Assembly (NCBI RefSeq): GCF_003075415.1 | Contig: NZ_QDAH01000017.1 | Span: forward strand, 18,740 to 82,739 | Origin: Microvirga sp. KLBC 81 | Lineage (GTDB): Bacteria; Pseudomonadota; Alphaproteobacteria; Rhizobiales; Beijerinckiaceae | Length of the DNA: 64,000 nt | Reading direction: 5' to 3' | Shown here: positions 45,545 through 54,246 of the stretch, piece after piece | Layout: each line of letters starts with the position of its first letter | Position numbering within the stretch: position 1 is the stretch's first letter | Made by a program: the position numbers and the translations under genes | The notes under the pieces: generated by a model | Seen by the model: the letters and a program-made list of their open reading frames with translations, nothing else | Told to the model about the DNA's origin: nothing | The model's database searches: none

Positions 45545-45769
45545 ATGGACAGCCCTGATAAGCCCGACTCTCCTGACGGTAAGTCTGAGTACAAGCAACC
45601 TTCGCTCGGTGAAACAATCGACCGAGCCAATCAGGCCATTGAGAAGTCACGGGCTGAAATTGCTCGTTCGCGGGCCTTAAGCCAGTCCGAGGCGAATCTC
45701 TCACGCGAGATTGAGAGCCTGAATGAGGAGCATGAGCGCTCAAACGGCAGGCCAAAGGACGGCGCATAA
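45545..45769 (+). CDS. Small coiled-coil protein, unknown
   Basis: 74 residues: MDSPDKPDSPDGKSEYKQPS, then a heptad-like charged helix (TIDRANQAIEKSRAEIARSR and SREIESLNEEHERS). No family recognised. The codon pattern and clean helical character suggest a real gene, but the ribosome site is weak. Confidence 0.4.
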   Translation: MDSPDKPDSPDGKSEYKQPSLGETIDRANQAIEKSRAEIARSRALSQSEANLSREIESLNEEHERSNGRPKDGA

Positions 45770-45990
45770 TTCGCTGAACAAGGCTGGTGGAGCGCGCTAC
45801 TCTTGCGAGCCCAAGTTGTGTGCCAGCTACGTTGACCCAGAGCAGCGCAACGTCCGCTCGGGAACAATCCAAGAAGTAGAGCGAGTTCAATGAAGGCCCG
45901 CCCACGCAGCCCCTGCGGAAATCCCATTAAGGTCCATCTGGCTTAAAGCCATTCATCGGAAGACCGCTTCTCCGGGGCAGACCACCGGCC

Positions 45991-46188
45991 TCACGTCGGT
46001 CGAGCTTCAACTGCTTTGATATCTGTTTCGAGAACAACGCACGTGATCCCGCTTGTCACTTCTTGAACGCGGTATTGCGGGGCGTGAGAGGTCTCAGGGA
46101 TCAACTGGATGATGTAGTAGACGTGGTGGCGGTCTTGGCGGGGGCTTGCCGGCACAACGGGTTGGCCAACCTGGAACTTGTGGCGCAT
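45991..46188 (-). CDS. Small conserved hypothetical protein
   Basis: 65 residues with AAGGTG before ATG: MRHKFQVGQPVVPASPRQDR, then HHVYYIIQLIPE and PQYRVQEVTSG. The pattern (FKVGQxV ... YxIxxLIPE ... QYRV) recurs in many short rhizobial proteins that look like small beta-barrels. Function unknown. Confidence 0.6.
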   Translation of the reverse strand: MRHKFQVGQPVVPASPRQDRHHVYYIIQLIPETSHAPQYRVQEVTSGITCVVLETDIKAVEARPT

Positions 46189-46501
46189 GGGGCACCTTCG
46201 TCTGAATTAGCAATCGTCCCGCGCCTACCCCAAAGCAATGCACTCATTCACATCCTGTAAGTGCATCGGCGAGCTGAAGTTCCTTCGTCCGGTGAAAGAA
46301 CTCCAGACGGCAACTCTGGCCTGCAGCAAGGAGGTTTCATCGGCTATAGAATTATGCTCAGGAGGTTCTCTTCTGATCCGGTGATCGGAAACCTAGTCCC
46401 CTGCCGGTCAGTGGGTCGCAAGGTCAGGACAGGGTCAGAGACGGTAGTAGAGCGCAGCCGCACGAAGGTCCGCTGATTTTCGCCTCTCGGACGATGGCGA
46501 C

Positions 46502-46663
46502 ACTAGCGCATCGTGCGGAACCGAAGGTCCGCGTCAGCGAAAAGTGGTCCCGGTTATTCGCGAGCGCGGCCCTTCGGGTCGCCTGAACGATGCTCTCATT
46601 GAAGGAGAAAGCATCGGATGGAGCCCCAAGAGTGCAAGTCCACTTTTGTGTCCGAGGCTCTCT
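46502..46663. repeat. Dispersed repeat family A, copy 1
   Basis: About 160 bp that match 53139-53298 in reverse orientation along their whole length, with blocks of near identity (for example CGCATCGTGCGGAACCGAA, GTCCGCGTCAGCGAAAAGTG, GCGAATAACCGGG read on the other strand). It abuts the serine-recombinase relic on its right. Confidence 0.8.
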
Positions 46664-46850
46664 TGATCCCCCTGGTGTGCAAAGCGGCAGCGATCTGCCG
46701 GAGGCAAACAGCACTGAAGGCCTTCAGATCGGCAATAATCTCGGCCACATCAGCAGCACCATGATCGGCCTTAGCCTTGATAGCCTGAGCGCCGAGGGCT
46801 GAACCCTGCTTGGCCCCAGCAGGAAGTTCACCGCGATCCCCTCCAAGCTC
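46664..46850 (-). pseudogene. Serine recombinase (resolvase) C-terminal relic
   Basis: On the minus strand the frame reads ELGGDRGELPAGAKQGSALG, AQAIKAKADHGAADVAEIIA, DLKAF and LRQIAAALHTRGIK. This matches the linker and C-terminal part of resolvase-type serine recombinases (KLGGxRG ... ADxxAADLAPxIAEIRA ... SLRxIAxALNxRGI). A TAA stop precedes it, the catalytic domain is missing, and the coding sense is cut off exactly where repeat family A begins. It lies 62 bp from the 3' end of tRNA-Glu. The rest of 46189-46911 shows no gene. Confidence 0.55.
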
Positions 46851-46911
46851 TTAGGGCTTCTTGGGACGATCAGAGGCACATTGTTCAGGAAAAACACCTT
46901 GCCGAAGGTGA

Positions 46912-46987
46912 TGGCGCTCCCTAGGGGACTCGAACCCCTGTTTTCGCCGTGAGAGGGCGACGTCCTAGACCGCTAGACGAAGGGAGC
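46912..46987 (-). tRNA. tRNA-Glu (CTC anticodon)
   Basis: Minus strand: acceptor GCTCCCT with AGGGAGC, discriminator G, encoded CCA (46912-46914). The anticodon loop CUCUCAC in stem UCGCC/GGCGA gives anticodon CUC, and the T arm AGGGGTTCGAGTCCCCT is standard. Confidence 0.94.
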
Positions 46988-47082
46988 TAGCAAGGTGGAG
47001 GCCGCTCGTATAACCACCATCGTGAATCCCTTCAAGCCCTTTCTCGGAAAAAAGAGAGGGCCAGGCTAAAAATGAGGACGCG

Positions 47083-48081
47083 GTGGACGATACGACCCAG
47101 CAGGAATGGACTCTGGAGGCAGGAACGGCGGCCGAGCGGCTGGACCGGGTGCTGGCGCGCCTTGCGAGCGACTTGTCGCGCAGCCGCCTGCAGGCGCTGA
47201 TCCGTGGCGGCCAAGTGACCGTCGATGGCGCGCCCGTGCTCGATCCGGGCCGCAAGGTGGGGGCAGGCGCTCGGATTGCGCTGCAGGTCCCCCCGCCCGT
47301 TGCGGCCGAGCCCCAGGGCGAGGCGATGGACCTCGTGATCATCTATGAGGACGACGATCTCATCGTTATCGACAAGCCGGCGGGGCTCGTGGTCCATCCG
47401 GCGGCGGGGCATGAATCCGGCACCCTGGTCAATGCGCTCATCGCCCATTGCGGCGAGAGCCTGTCAGGCATCGGCGGCGTCAAGCGCCCCGGCATCGTGC
47501 ACCGGCTCGACAAGGATACATCGGGCCTCCTCGTGGTGGCCAAGAACGATCTGGCCCATCAGGGCCTTGCGGAGCAGTTCGCCGATCACGGCCGCACCGG
47601 CCCTCTGGAGAGACTCTATCTTGCCCTCGTCTGGGGCGTGCCGGAGCGCAAGCGAGGGACGGTGGAGGCGGCGCTCGCCCGCAGCCAGCACAACCGGGAA
47701 AAGATCGCCATCGTCTCCGACGAGAACGAGCGTGGCCGCTATGCCATCACCCATTACGAAGTGTTGGAAGGCTTGCCCCACCCCAATCCCATGGCCGCTC
47801 TCGTCCAATGCGAGCTGGAGACCGGGCGCACCCATCAGATCCGCGTTCACATGGCTCATATCGGCCACCCGCTCCTTGGCGATGCCGTCTATGCCTCAGG
47901 CTTCAAGACCAAGGCGAACCGCCTCTCAGAGGCTCAGCAGCAAGCCCTGAAGGCGCTGAACCGGCAGGCGCTTCATGCGGCGGTTTTGGGCTTCGAGCAT
48001 CCCAGGACAGGCGAATTCCTGCGTTTCGAGAGCCCTACCCCTGAGGATCTGGCAAGGCTCCTGGAGACCCTGCGGGCTTAG
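47083..48081 (+). CDS. rluD: Ribosomal large subunit pseudouridine synthase, RluD type
   Basis: 332 residues; GTG start with GAGGA upstream. An S4 RNA-binding domain at about 15-75 (AAERLDRVLARLASDLSRSR) precedes the RluA-family catalytic domain with GIVHRLDKDTSGLLVVAKND (catalytic Asp near 146) and ETGRTHQIRVHMAHIGHPLL. It makes pseudouridines in helix 69 of 23S rRNA. It stands just before rpoH, a common order in Rhizobiales. Confidence 0.9.
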   Translation: MDDTTQQEWTLEAGTAAERLDRVLARLASDLSRSRLQALIRGGQVTVDGAPVLDPGRKVGAGARIALQVPPPVAAEPQGEAMDLVIIYEDDDLIVIDKPAGLVVHPAAGHESGTLVNALIAHCGESLSGIGGVKRPGIVHRLDKDTSGLLVVAKNDLAHQGLAEQFADHGRTGPLERLYLALVWGVPERKRGTVEAALARSQHNREKIAIVSDENERGRYAITHYEVLEGLPHPNPMAALVQCELETGRTHQIRVHMAHIGHPLLGDAVYASGFKTKANRLSEAQQQALKALNRQALHAAVLGFEHPRTGEFLRFESPTPEDLARLLETLRA

Positions 48082-48276
48082 AGTCAAGCGTCAATGCGTC
48101 GCAAAATTCTGCCACGCTGGCACCCTTGCGCTTTCCAGGCGTTCACCACGTCTTGAAGCCTGACGCCTCTATTCGGACAAGGTCGGACCGCTTATATAAG
48201 GAAGTTGGCGGCTGGCCATTCTGGGGGCCGCCTCAGGCTTGCCTCATGGAAAGAGGGAGCCAAAGGAGGAGAACAC

Positions 48277-49182
48277 ATGGCTACAGCGCTTCCGGTGCTT
48301 GCCAATGAAGGGGGCCTTTCCCGCTATCTCGACGAAATCCGTCGCTTCCCCATGCTCGAGCCGCATGAGGAATACATGCTCGCCAAGCGCTGGCGGGAGC
48401 ATGGAGATCGCGAGGCTGCCCATAAGCTCGTGACATCCCACCTGCGCCTCGTCGCCAAGATCGCCATGGGTTACCGTGGCTATGGCCTGCCGATCAGCGA
48501 GGTGGTCTCGGAAGGCAATGTCGGCCTCATGCAGGCCGTCAAGCGCTTCGAGCCCGACAAGGGCTTCCGCCTCGCCACCTATGCCATGTGGTGGATCAAG
48601 GCGGCGATTCAAGAATACATCCTGCGGTCCTGGTCCCTCGTGAAGATGGGCACCACCGCGAACCAGAAGAAGCTGTTCTTCAACCTGCGCAAGGCCAAGG
48701 GCCGTATCTCCGCCCTCGATGAGGGCGACCTGCGCCCCGAGCAGGTGAAGCAGATCGCCACCCAGCTCGGCGTGACCGAGCAGGATGTGGTGGACATGAA
48801 CCGTCGCCTCGGCGGCGACGCCTCCCTCAATGCGCCCCTGCGCGAAGAAGGCGAAGGCGGCGGCGAGTGGCAGGATTGGCTGGTCGATCAGAGCGAAAGC
48901 CAGGAGCAGGTGCTCGCGGAGGAGGAGGAAGGCCAGAACCGGCTGACCGCGCTCCGCAACGCCCTATCGGTCCTGAACCCGCGCGAGCGCCGGATCTTCG
49001 AGGCTCGCCGCCTGTCGGAAGACCCGATCACGCTCGAAGAGCTTTCGACCGAATTCGGCGTCTCCCGCGAGCGCGTGCGCCAGATCGAGGTACGTGCTTT
49101 CGAGAAGGTGCAGGAGGCGGTGAAGAAGAACCTCACCCAGATCGAGAGCACATCATCCACCGGGGCCGAGGCTTCGGCCTGA
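48277..49182 (+). CDS. rpoH: Heat-shock sigma factor RpoH (sigma-32)
   Basis: 301 residues from the ATG at 48277, which has AAAGGAGGAG upstream; the frame is open 24 codons further. Region 2.2-2.4 reads LRLVAKIAMGYRGYGLPISE, EGNVGLMQAVKRFEPDKGFR and YAMWWIKAAIQEYILRSWSL; the RpoH box QKKLFFNLRKAKG follows; region 4.2 is TLEELSTEFGVSRERVRQIE. It directs RNA polymerase to heat-shock promoters and is itself kept short-lived by chaperones and proteases. Confidence 0.96.
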   Translation: MATALPVLANEGGLSRYLDEIRRFPMLEPHEEYMLAKRWREHGDREAAHKLVTSHLRLVAKIAMGYRGYGLPISEVVSEGNVGLMQAVKRFEPDKGFRLATYAMWWIKAAIQEYILRSWSLVKMGTTANQKKLFFNLRKAKGRISALDEGDLRPEQVKQIATQLGVTEQDVVDMNRRLGGDASLNAPLREEGEGGGEWQDWLVDQSESQEQVLAEEEEGQNRLTALRNALSVLNPRERRIFEARRLSEDPITLEELSTEFGVSRERVRQIEVRAFEKVQEAVKKNLTQIESTSSTGAEASA

Positions 49183-49202
49183 TGGGCAAGCATTATCCCA
49201 TG

Positions 49203-49233
49203 AAAAAAGCCGCGCATCGCGCGGCTTTTTTTT
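49203..49233 (+). terminator. Intrinsic terminator after rpoH
   Basis: GCCGCGC and GCGCGGC with a short ATC centre, flanked by six A and eight T, so it can also serve the convergent gene. Confidence 0.9.
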
Positions 49234-49253
49234 GTTGGCTTGTGAAGACCGAG

Positions 49254-50459
49254 TTACTGCCATTGGCTGAAGGCGTTGTTCAGAACCTGCTCACCCGTGC
49301 TGCCCTTTTCGAAGCTTAAGATCGCGCGCTGGCCCGAGGCCATGCGGACAGGCAGATCGATCCAGTTACGGCGCACGAAGAGTTCCGTGTTGCGCTCCAC
49401 ATCGCCCTGCAGATTGGACAGGCCGATCAGGAACAGGTTTTCGCGCACGGGAACCGGCAGGCCAGCAATCGGCGTACCGCGCGCGGCTTCCTCGTTCTTG
49501 AACTGCAGGAGGCCCACGTCTCGGATCACGCGGCCGCTGTCGCCGTTGCGGGTGGTGAAGGTGAGCTCGACCGTGTGCGAAGCCGGCAGGGTCGTATCGA
49601 GGTTGCGGCGCAGCACCATCTTCATGGTGAGGCCTGCATCAGCGATCTCGATATTGGCGGAGACGGCCTTCTCGAGCGGCTGCCCTTGCCCCGGGTTCAC
49701 ATCCTCCAGCCGCCAGACCACGCGCCCGACATAGGCCTTCGGCGTCTGGGGATTGGCGGCATCCTCCTCGTAGAAGACCGCGCGATGCGCCACGCCAATC
49801 GCTTGAGCCGCTCCTGCAGGAGCGGTCGTTGCCTGCGGAGCCTGCCCGCCGACACGCTCGTTGATCTTGGAGTTTTCGGGAGCAGCCGGGGCCTGAGGGG
49901 CTTCGGCCACGGGCGTCTCGGGGATAGGAGCGTCCGTGCGACTCTGCCACCAGGCAAGGCCCGCAATGAGAAGGATCACGAGGCCGATGGCGGAGCCGAG
50001 CAGGATCGAGCGCATCCGCCCGTTATTCTGCATGGCCGGATGCGGACGCGTGTCGACCCGCGGACGGGCGGGCGCGGCCTCCTCGAAAGATTGAACCGAC
50101 GGCTTGGGCTCCGGCTCATCCTGAGAAGGCGCTCTCAGGGCTTGCCCCGGCGACACCACGCTGCGCAGGCGCTCGGCGGGGGATTGCGGATGGTGCTGAT
50201 CCTCGGCCAAGAGCTCCGCGAAGGCGTTCGGATCGAAGCCTGCCGGAGGAGGCGCATAATCGGCCTCGACCCGCGTGATCGCCTGGTCGAGGGAGGCACA
50301 TTCCCGCCGGATATCCTCTTCAGGCAGAGGCGGATTGAGCGAGCGCAATTGGGTGACCAGAGCCGTTCGGGCGCGCTCGTAAACGGCGCGCCGCGCAACC
50401 GGCGTCTGCTCTGTCAGGCCATCGACAGCCCGTGCAATGAGAGGGTAATAATCTGCCAT
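49254..50459 (-). CDS. Conserved single-TM protein next to purA
   Basis: 401 residues. Residues 1-75 are a helical cytoplasmic part (MADYYPLIARAVDGLTEQTP, ECASLDQAITRVEADYAPPP). A Pro-rich spacer leads to one helix at about 150-167 (SILLGSAIGLVILLIAGLAW), then another low-complexity stretch and a periplasmic beta-rich domain (about 235-401: AVFYEEDAANPQTPKAYVGR, SHTVELTFTTRNGDSGRVIR, ILSFEKGSTGEQVLNNAFSQ). It is recurrent beside purA in Rhizobiales (from memory) but unnamed. It follows purA by 33 bp and is probably co-transcribed. Confidence 0.7.
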   Translation of the reverse strand: MADYYPLIARAVDGLTEQTPVARRAVYERARTALVTQLRSLNPPLPEEDIRRECASLDQAITRVEADYAPPPAGFDPNAFAELLAEDQHHPQSPAERLRSVVSPGQALRAPSQDEPEPKPSVQSFEEAAPARPRVDTRPHPAMQNNGRMRSILLGSAIGLVILLIAGLAWWQSRTDAPIPETPVAEAPQAPAAPENSKINERVGGQAPQATTAPAGAAQAIGVAHRAVFYEEDAANPQTPKAYVGRVVWRLEDVNPGQGQPLEKAVSANIEIADAGLTMKMVLRRNLDTTLPASHTVELTFTTRNGDSGRVIRDVGLLQFKNEEAARGTPIAGLPVPVRENLFLIGLSNLQGDVERNTELFVRRNWIDLPVRMASGQRAILSFEKGSTGEQVLNNAFSQWQ

Positions 50460-50492
50460 TTCCCTGGGAATGGACCCTGAGACGCCCCGGCG

Positions 50493-51785
50493 TCAAGCCT
50501 CAAAGGGGTTCTTCATGAGGATTGTGTCGTCGCGCTCGGGCGAGGTGGAGAGCACCGCGACAGGCGCGCCGATCAGCTCCTCGATGCGGCGGACATACTT
50601 GATGGCCTGTGCCGGAAGATCCGCCCAGGAGCGCGCACCGGCGGTGGAGCCGCTCCATCCTTCGAACTCTTCGTAGATCGGCTCGACTCTCCCTTGGGCC
50701 CCCTGGCTTGCCGGGAAGTAGTCGATGGTCTGGCCGTCGAGCTTGTAGCCGACGCCGATCTTGATCGTCTCGAAGCCGTCGAGAATGTCGAGCTTGGTGA
50801 GCGCAATGCCGTCGATGCCGGAAGTACGAACTATCTGGCGCACGAGGGTGGCATCGAACCAGCCGCAGCGGCGCTTGCGACCCGTGACGACGCCGAATTC
50901 CTTGCCCTTCTGGCCGATCAGCTCGCCGGTCTCGTCGAACAGCTCGGTCGGGAACGGTCCCTCGCCCACACGGGTAGTGTAGGCCTTGGCGATGCCGAGC
51001 ACATAGCCGACGCCACCCGGGCCCATGCCCGAACCCGTGGCCGCCTGGCCCGCCACCGTGTTGGAGGAGGTGACGAAGGGATAGGTGCCGTGATCGACGT
51101 CCAGGAGAGCACCTTGCGCGCCCTCGAACAGGATGCGGCGGCCTGCCCGGCGTTCCTCATCGAGCAGACGCCATACGGCGTCCATGTAGGGAAGCACCTT
51201 CGGAGCGACCGAGGCCAGCTCGTCATAGATCTCCTCGGGCTTGAACTCATCGAGGCCGAAGCCGCGGCGCAGCGCATTGTGGTGCGTCAGGAGGCGTTCG
51301 ATCTTGTCGCGCAGCGAGGAGAGATCGGCCAGATCCATGAGACGGATGGCGCGACGGCCCACCTTATCCTCGTAGGCGGGGCCGATGCCGCGCTTGGTGG
51401 TGCCGATCTTCGTGCCGGCGCTGCCGCTCTCGCGCAGCGCATCGAGTTCACGATGAATGGAGAGGATCAACGTGGCATTCTCAGCCACGCGCAGGTTCTC
51501 GCGGGAGATCACGACGCCCTGCTCCTGGAGGCGCGCCACCTCCGCCGCAAGCGCATGCGGATCGAGCACCACGCCGTTGCCGATGACCGAGAGCTTGCCG
51601 GGGCGCACGACGCCGGAGGGCAGCAGCGACAGCTTGTAGACGTTGCCGCCGATCACGAGGGTATGGCCGGCATTGTGCCCACCCTGGAACCGCACGACTA
51701 CATCCGCCTGTTCGGACAGCCAGTCGACGATCTTGCCCTTGCCTTCGTCGCCCCACTGGGCGCCCACGACAACCACGTTCGCCAT
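50493..51785 (-). CDS. purA: Adenylosuccinate synthetase
   Basis: 430 residues. The GTP loop [16 protein letters not shown], the motif [10 protein letters not shown] with the catalytic His, the segment [14 protein letters not shown] and the NTKxD-like TKLDILDG are intact. It joins aspartate to IMP using GTP, the first committed step to AMP. TGAGG precedes the ATG. A T-tailed hairpin ends 18 bp before the start codon, at the end of a long structured region, so read-through of it may control expression. Confidence 0.97.
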   Translation of the reverse strand: MANVVVVGAQWGDEGKGKIVDWLSEQADVVVRFQGGHNAGHTLVIGGNVYKLSLLPSGVVRPGKLSVIGNGVVLDPHALAAEVARLQEQGVVISRENLRVAENATLILSIHRELDALRESGSAGTKIGTTKRGIGPAYEDKVGRRAIRLMDLADLSSLRDKIERLLTHHNALRRGFGLDEFKPEEIYDELASVAPKVLPYMDAVWRLLDEERRAGRRILFEGAQGALLDVDHGTYPFVTSSNTVAGQAATGSGMGPGGVGYVLGIAKAYTTRVGEGPFPTELFDETGELIGQKGKEFGVVTGRKRRCGWFDATLVRQIVRTSGIDGIALTKLDILDGFETIKIGVGYKLDGQTIDYFPASQGAQGRVEPIYEEFEGWSGSTAGARSWADLPAQAIKYVRRIEELIGAPVAVLSTSPERDDTILMKNPFEA

Positions 51786-51802
51786 CGCTCAAGCCTCACA
51801 TG

Positions 51803-51830
51803 AAAAAACCCCGGCGCAAGGCCAGGGTTT
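51803..51830 (-). terminator. Terminator-type hairpin just before purA
   Basis: Minus strand: AAACCC-T-GGC pairs with GCC-G-GGGTTT around CTTGC and runs into TTTTTT, 18 bp before the purA ATG. It terminates either a small RNA or the purA leader. Confidence 0.7.
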
Positions 51831-52304
51831 GGATTGGGTAAAAACCTTGCAAACCCTCTTCGTGGATCGCGCGCCCCAGGTCAAGCCGGAATGAGCCTTG
51901 TCCCATGCATCATGCTCCGTCCTGCTGTGCGCGAGATGTCTCTCAGTCTCGGCTTTTCAAGGGACGGAATAAAGGCATGCGCCTTTGTCCCCAGGGCGTG
52001 ACAGCCTTCCGAGGGTGAGCAGTCGAGGGGGGCGCGAGGAGCGGTCCGGCTCGATGTCTGAGGTGTGAGAGGAACCCGACGGCTCCTCGCGCACGGCTTG
52101 TTTAGGCGGACAGGCGGGCTGAAGTTCATCAACTGCCGCACGCGGACACCGCGTCTTGCCGCAGGCGGCGCACGACCAATCCCGAACCCCAAGCCGCAGC
52201 CTGGGCCTCCCGTCACATGAGGCTGCGTTCACCTCACGCACGAGACCGCTCCCGGCCCCACAGTCACGACGCCTCGCGAGCGCGCCCCTCGGTGAGCCGG
52301 GACA
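51803..52304 (-). ncRNA. Candidate structured RNA or long purA leader
   Basis: From the promoter at 52311-52339 to the terminator at 51803 the minus strand has no convincing gene but several strong stems. These are GCGCGAGGAGC with GCTCCTCGCGC (52092-52082 and 52042-52032), CGCAGCC with GGCTGCG, ACGCGG-TGT-CCGCGT, CCCGGC with GCCGGG, and AAAGGC-GCAT-GCCTTT (51986-51971) inside GGGAC/GTCCC. The conserved cores of RNase P RNA, tmRNA and SRP RNA were looked for and not found; 6S RNA is not excluded. Confidence 0.5.
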
Positions 52305-52310
52305 GGTCAC

Positions 52311-52339
52311 GATATAGCCCAGCTTAGGACAGAAGTCAA
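52311..52339 (-). promoter_or_regulatory. Strong sigma-70 type promoter pointing toward purA
   Basis: Minus strand -35 TTGACT (52339-52334) and -10 TATATC (52316-52311) with a 17-bp spacer. The predicted transcription start is near 52304, about 520 bp before purA. Confidence 0.65.
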
Positions 52340-52379
52340 GAACAAAGAGAGAACATTCCCCCGGCTGCGTTGCCCCTTT

Positions 52380-52636
52380 CCGTCATCCCCGGCCTTGGGC
52401 CGGGGATCCCGCTTCGGTGAGGCGCGGCGCTCTTCCTGAGCGGGATGGCCGGGTCAAGCCCGGCCATGACGAGGAGGGGCAGTGACGGCTTCCGCGGCCG
52501 GAACGGCAACGGAAAGTGCTCTTCGCCCGTCATCCCCGGCCTCATGCCGGGGATCCCCGTCTTACGCGCGGCGGGATCTAAGACGGGGATGGCCGGGACT
52601 GATCCCCGGATCAGGTCCGGGGACGGCCATGACGAG
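52380..52636. repeat. Cluster of REP-like palindromes
   Basis: Four GC-rich palindromes lie in two head-to-head pairs: GTCATCCCCGG type at 52381-52410 with GGCCGGG...CCCGGCC type at 52442-52471, and again at 52528-52558 with 52583-52633. This is a BIME-like arrangement. They fill the space between the purA upstream region and the lipoprotein gene; no gene is supported there. Confidence 0.75.
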
Positions 52637-52753
52637 CAAGAAACGGCACAGAGCGAATGATCCTGGAGGAGCATCAACAGCTTTCCTAACGGCACGCGAT
52701 CCTCTAGATCCTCTCCATGGACGGGGATTAATGTCTCGTCGCTGGGGGCTGCC

Positions 52754-53119
52754 GTGAAAAGAATTGCTGTGGTTGTTGGCATGGCATTTGGTGCCGTGGG
52801 CTGTGCGCCAACGGTGCATGAAACCATGACGGTCTCGTGCTCGGATTATATCGGTCGGCCGATTTCGGAGCACATCGCGGCTTTCGGGCCGCCACAGGCG
52901 GTCTATCGGATCAACCCAACCGAGCTGGGATACGTCTTCGAGACGAAAGACACGACCTTCGTCGGCGGCGAGACCTACTACACGGTCAACTATATGATCG
53001 GGGCCGACCGGCACCGTGCTCCCATCTACCCTGTCACCAGGAAATGCCGGGGATTCGTCGTGCGCGCGCCATCCTCCGCCACGCCGGTCTCCCAGCGTAT
53101 CATCGTGGATGTGCTCTAA
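52754..53119 (+). CDS. Putative small lipoprotein
   Basis: 121 residues, GTG start. The N-terminus MKRIAVVVGMAFGAVGCAPT is a lipoprotein signal with lipobox GAVGC (Cys17). The mature part (DYIGRPISEHIAAFGPPQAV, YVFETKDTTFVGGETYYTVN) resembles small SmpA/OmlA-like outer-membrane lipoproteins in style only. Unknown role. A copy of repeat family A follows 19 bp after the stop. Confidence 0.65.
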   Translation: MKRIAVVVGMAFGAVGCAPTVHETMTVSCSDYIGRPISEHIAAFGPPQAVYRINPTELGYVFETKDTTFVGGETYYTVNYMIGADRHRAPIYPVTRKCRGFVVRAPSSATPVSQRIIVDVL

Positions 53120-53138
53120 GGGTTCTTTGGAGCCGCCT

Positions 53139-53298
53139 AGAGCCTCGGATCCAAAAGTGGATTCCACTTTTGGGATTGATCCGATGCTCCCTTCTTTAGA
53201 GAGCGCATCGTTGAAAGCGACCGGAAGGGCCGCGCCAGCGAATAACCGGGGCCACTTTTCGCTGACGCGGACCTTTCGGTTCCGCACGATGCGCTAGA
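53139..53298. repeat. Dispersed repeat family A, copy 2
   Basis: Inverted copy of 46502-46663. This copy keeps a near-perfect inner hairpin, CCAAAAGTGG-ATT-CCACTTTTGG (from 53151). It fills the gap between two convergent genes. Confidence 0.8.
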
Positions 53299-53303
53299 GG
53301 ACA

Positions 53304-54167
53304 TCAGGCCCGGCCGCGTGCGCTCTTCTCCATCTTCACCCGATGCTCGATGAAATTGCGGATTTCGCGGGTGCGGCGGTTCACATCCAGCACCTCGGCA
53401 TCGACGCCGTGACGCCAGGCCAGATCGAAGCGAGTGGGCTCCCTGTCGAGTGCCGTCAGGTCCGCCGCATAAGCATGAACCTCCTCGGGCGTACGGCAGA
53501 AGCCTTCGCGGATCAGGAGTTCGGCGCGCTGACGCATGATCACAGCCAACTCGGCCAGGCTGAATTCCGGGTGGTACTGCACGCCCCAGAAGGCGCCGCC
53601 GTCCCTTCGGATCTCAGCCGCCTGCACCTCGGAAACCGGATTGGTGGCGATCACGATAGCGTCGTCTGGGAGCGCCGTGATCATATCGAGATGAATGGCG
53701 GGCGCGTCATAGACCTCCGGCCGCCCCTCGAGCAGGGGATGCCCCCTCCCCTCCTCCGTGCGCCGCAGGCGGCGGGCGAAGCCCACTTCACGGCCGAGCG
53801 GGTTCTTCTGCACGTCACCGTCTGCTGCAACGGCGGCCACCTGCAGCCCCCAGCAGGAACCGAAGGACGGCGTGCCCGAGGCGTAGATCGCCCGCATCAG
53901 GTCGATCTGGCGCATGATCTCAGGGGTACGATCATAGATGTTGAGGTGCGAACCGGTGAGCACGACGCCATCGTAAGACTCAAGACCCGCCCGGTCCGGC
54001 AGGTTTGCGCCCTCGTCCGTCGGGAAGGCGATGTCGCAGACAGCTGTCCGCTCGATGTGCTGGATCACCTGCGCATAGGACTCGGACAGCATATTGCCAT
54101 AGGCAGCCTTGTGGGCCTCCCTTGCACTGCGCGTATTGCCCTCAACTACCAGAAACCTTAAGGCCAT
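53304..54167 (-). CDS. Class I glutamine amidotransferase-like protein
   Basis: 287 residues from the ATG at 54167 (a GTG at 54176 is close to the same ribosome site). The GATase-1 triad is visible: nucleophile Cys in FGSCWGLQVAAV (about 110), and His-Glu in WGVQYHPEFSLAE (about 200). The start MALRFLVVEGNTRSAREAHK and GVVLTGSHLNIYD match GuaA-type amidotransferase-domain proteins that stand alone. It would release ammonia from glutamine or hydrolyse a gamma-glutamyl bond; the partner is unknown. Confidence 0.82.
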   Translation of the reverse strand: MALRFLVVEGNTRSAREAHKAAYGNMLSESYAQVIQHIERTAVCDIAFPTDEGANLPDRAGLESYDGVVLTGSHLNIYDRTPEIMRQIDLMRAIYASGTPSFGSCWGLQVAAVAADGDVQKNPLGREVGFARRLRRTEEGRGHPLLEGRPEVYDAPAIHLDMITALPDDAIVIATNPVSEVQAAEIRRDGGAFWGVQYHPEFSLAELAVIMRQRAELLIREGFCRTPEEVHAYAADLTALDREPTRFDLAWRHGVDAEVLDVNRRTREIRNFIEHRVKMEKSARGRA

Positions 54168-54246
54168 ATGCGTCACCCGCCTCCCTTTGGCGCTGGTTTA
54201 TCGAAACTGCGCATGCGGCGGCAAGAGTCATGAGGTCTAGCCTTCC

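Noticed and set aside
48100..48276. Sigma-32 type promoter before rpoH
   Set aside because: A CTTGAAG box exists near 48150, but no -10 partner stands at an acceptable distance.
51803..52304. RNase P RNA, tmRNA or SRP RNA
   Set aside because: The conserved GAGGAAAGTCC core, a tRNA-like end with tag frame, and the GGAAGCAG SRP loop were all absent.
51881..52827. Short minus-strand frames in the purA upstream region and REP cluster
   Set aside because: They translate stems and palindromes into Arg/Pro-rich sequence with no conserved pattern.
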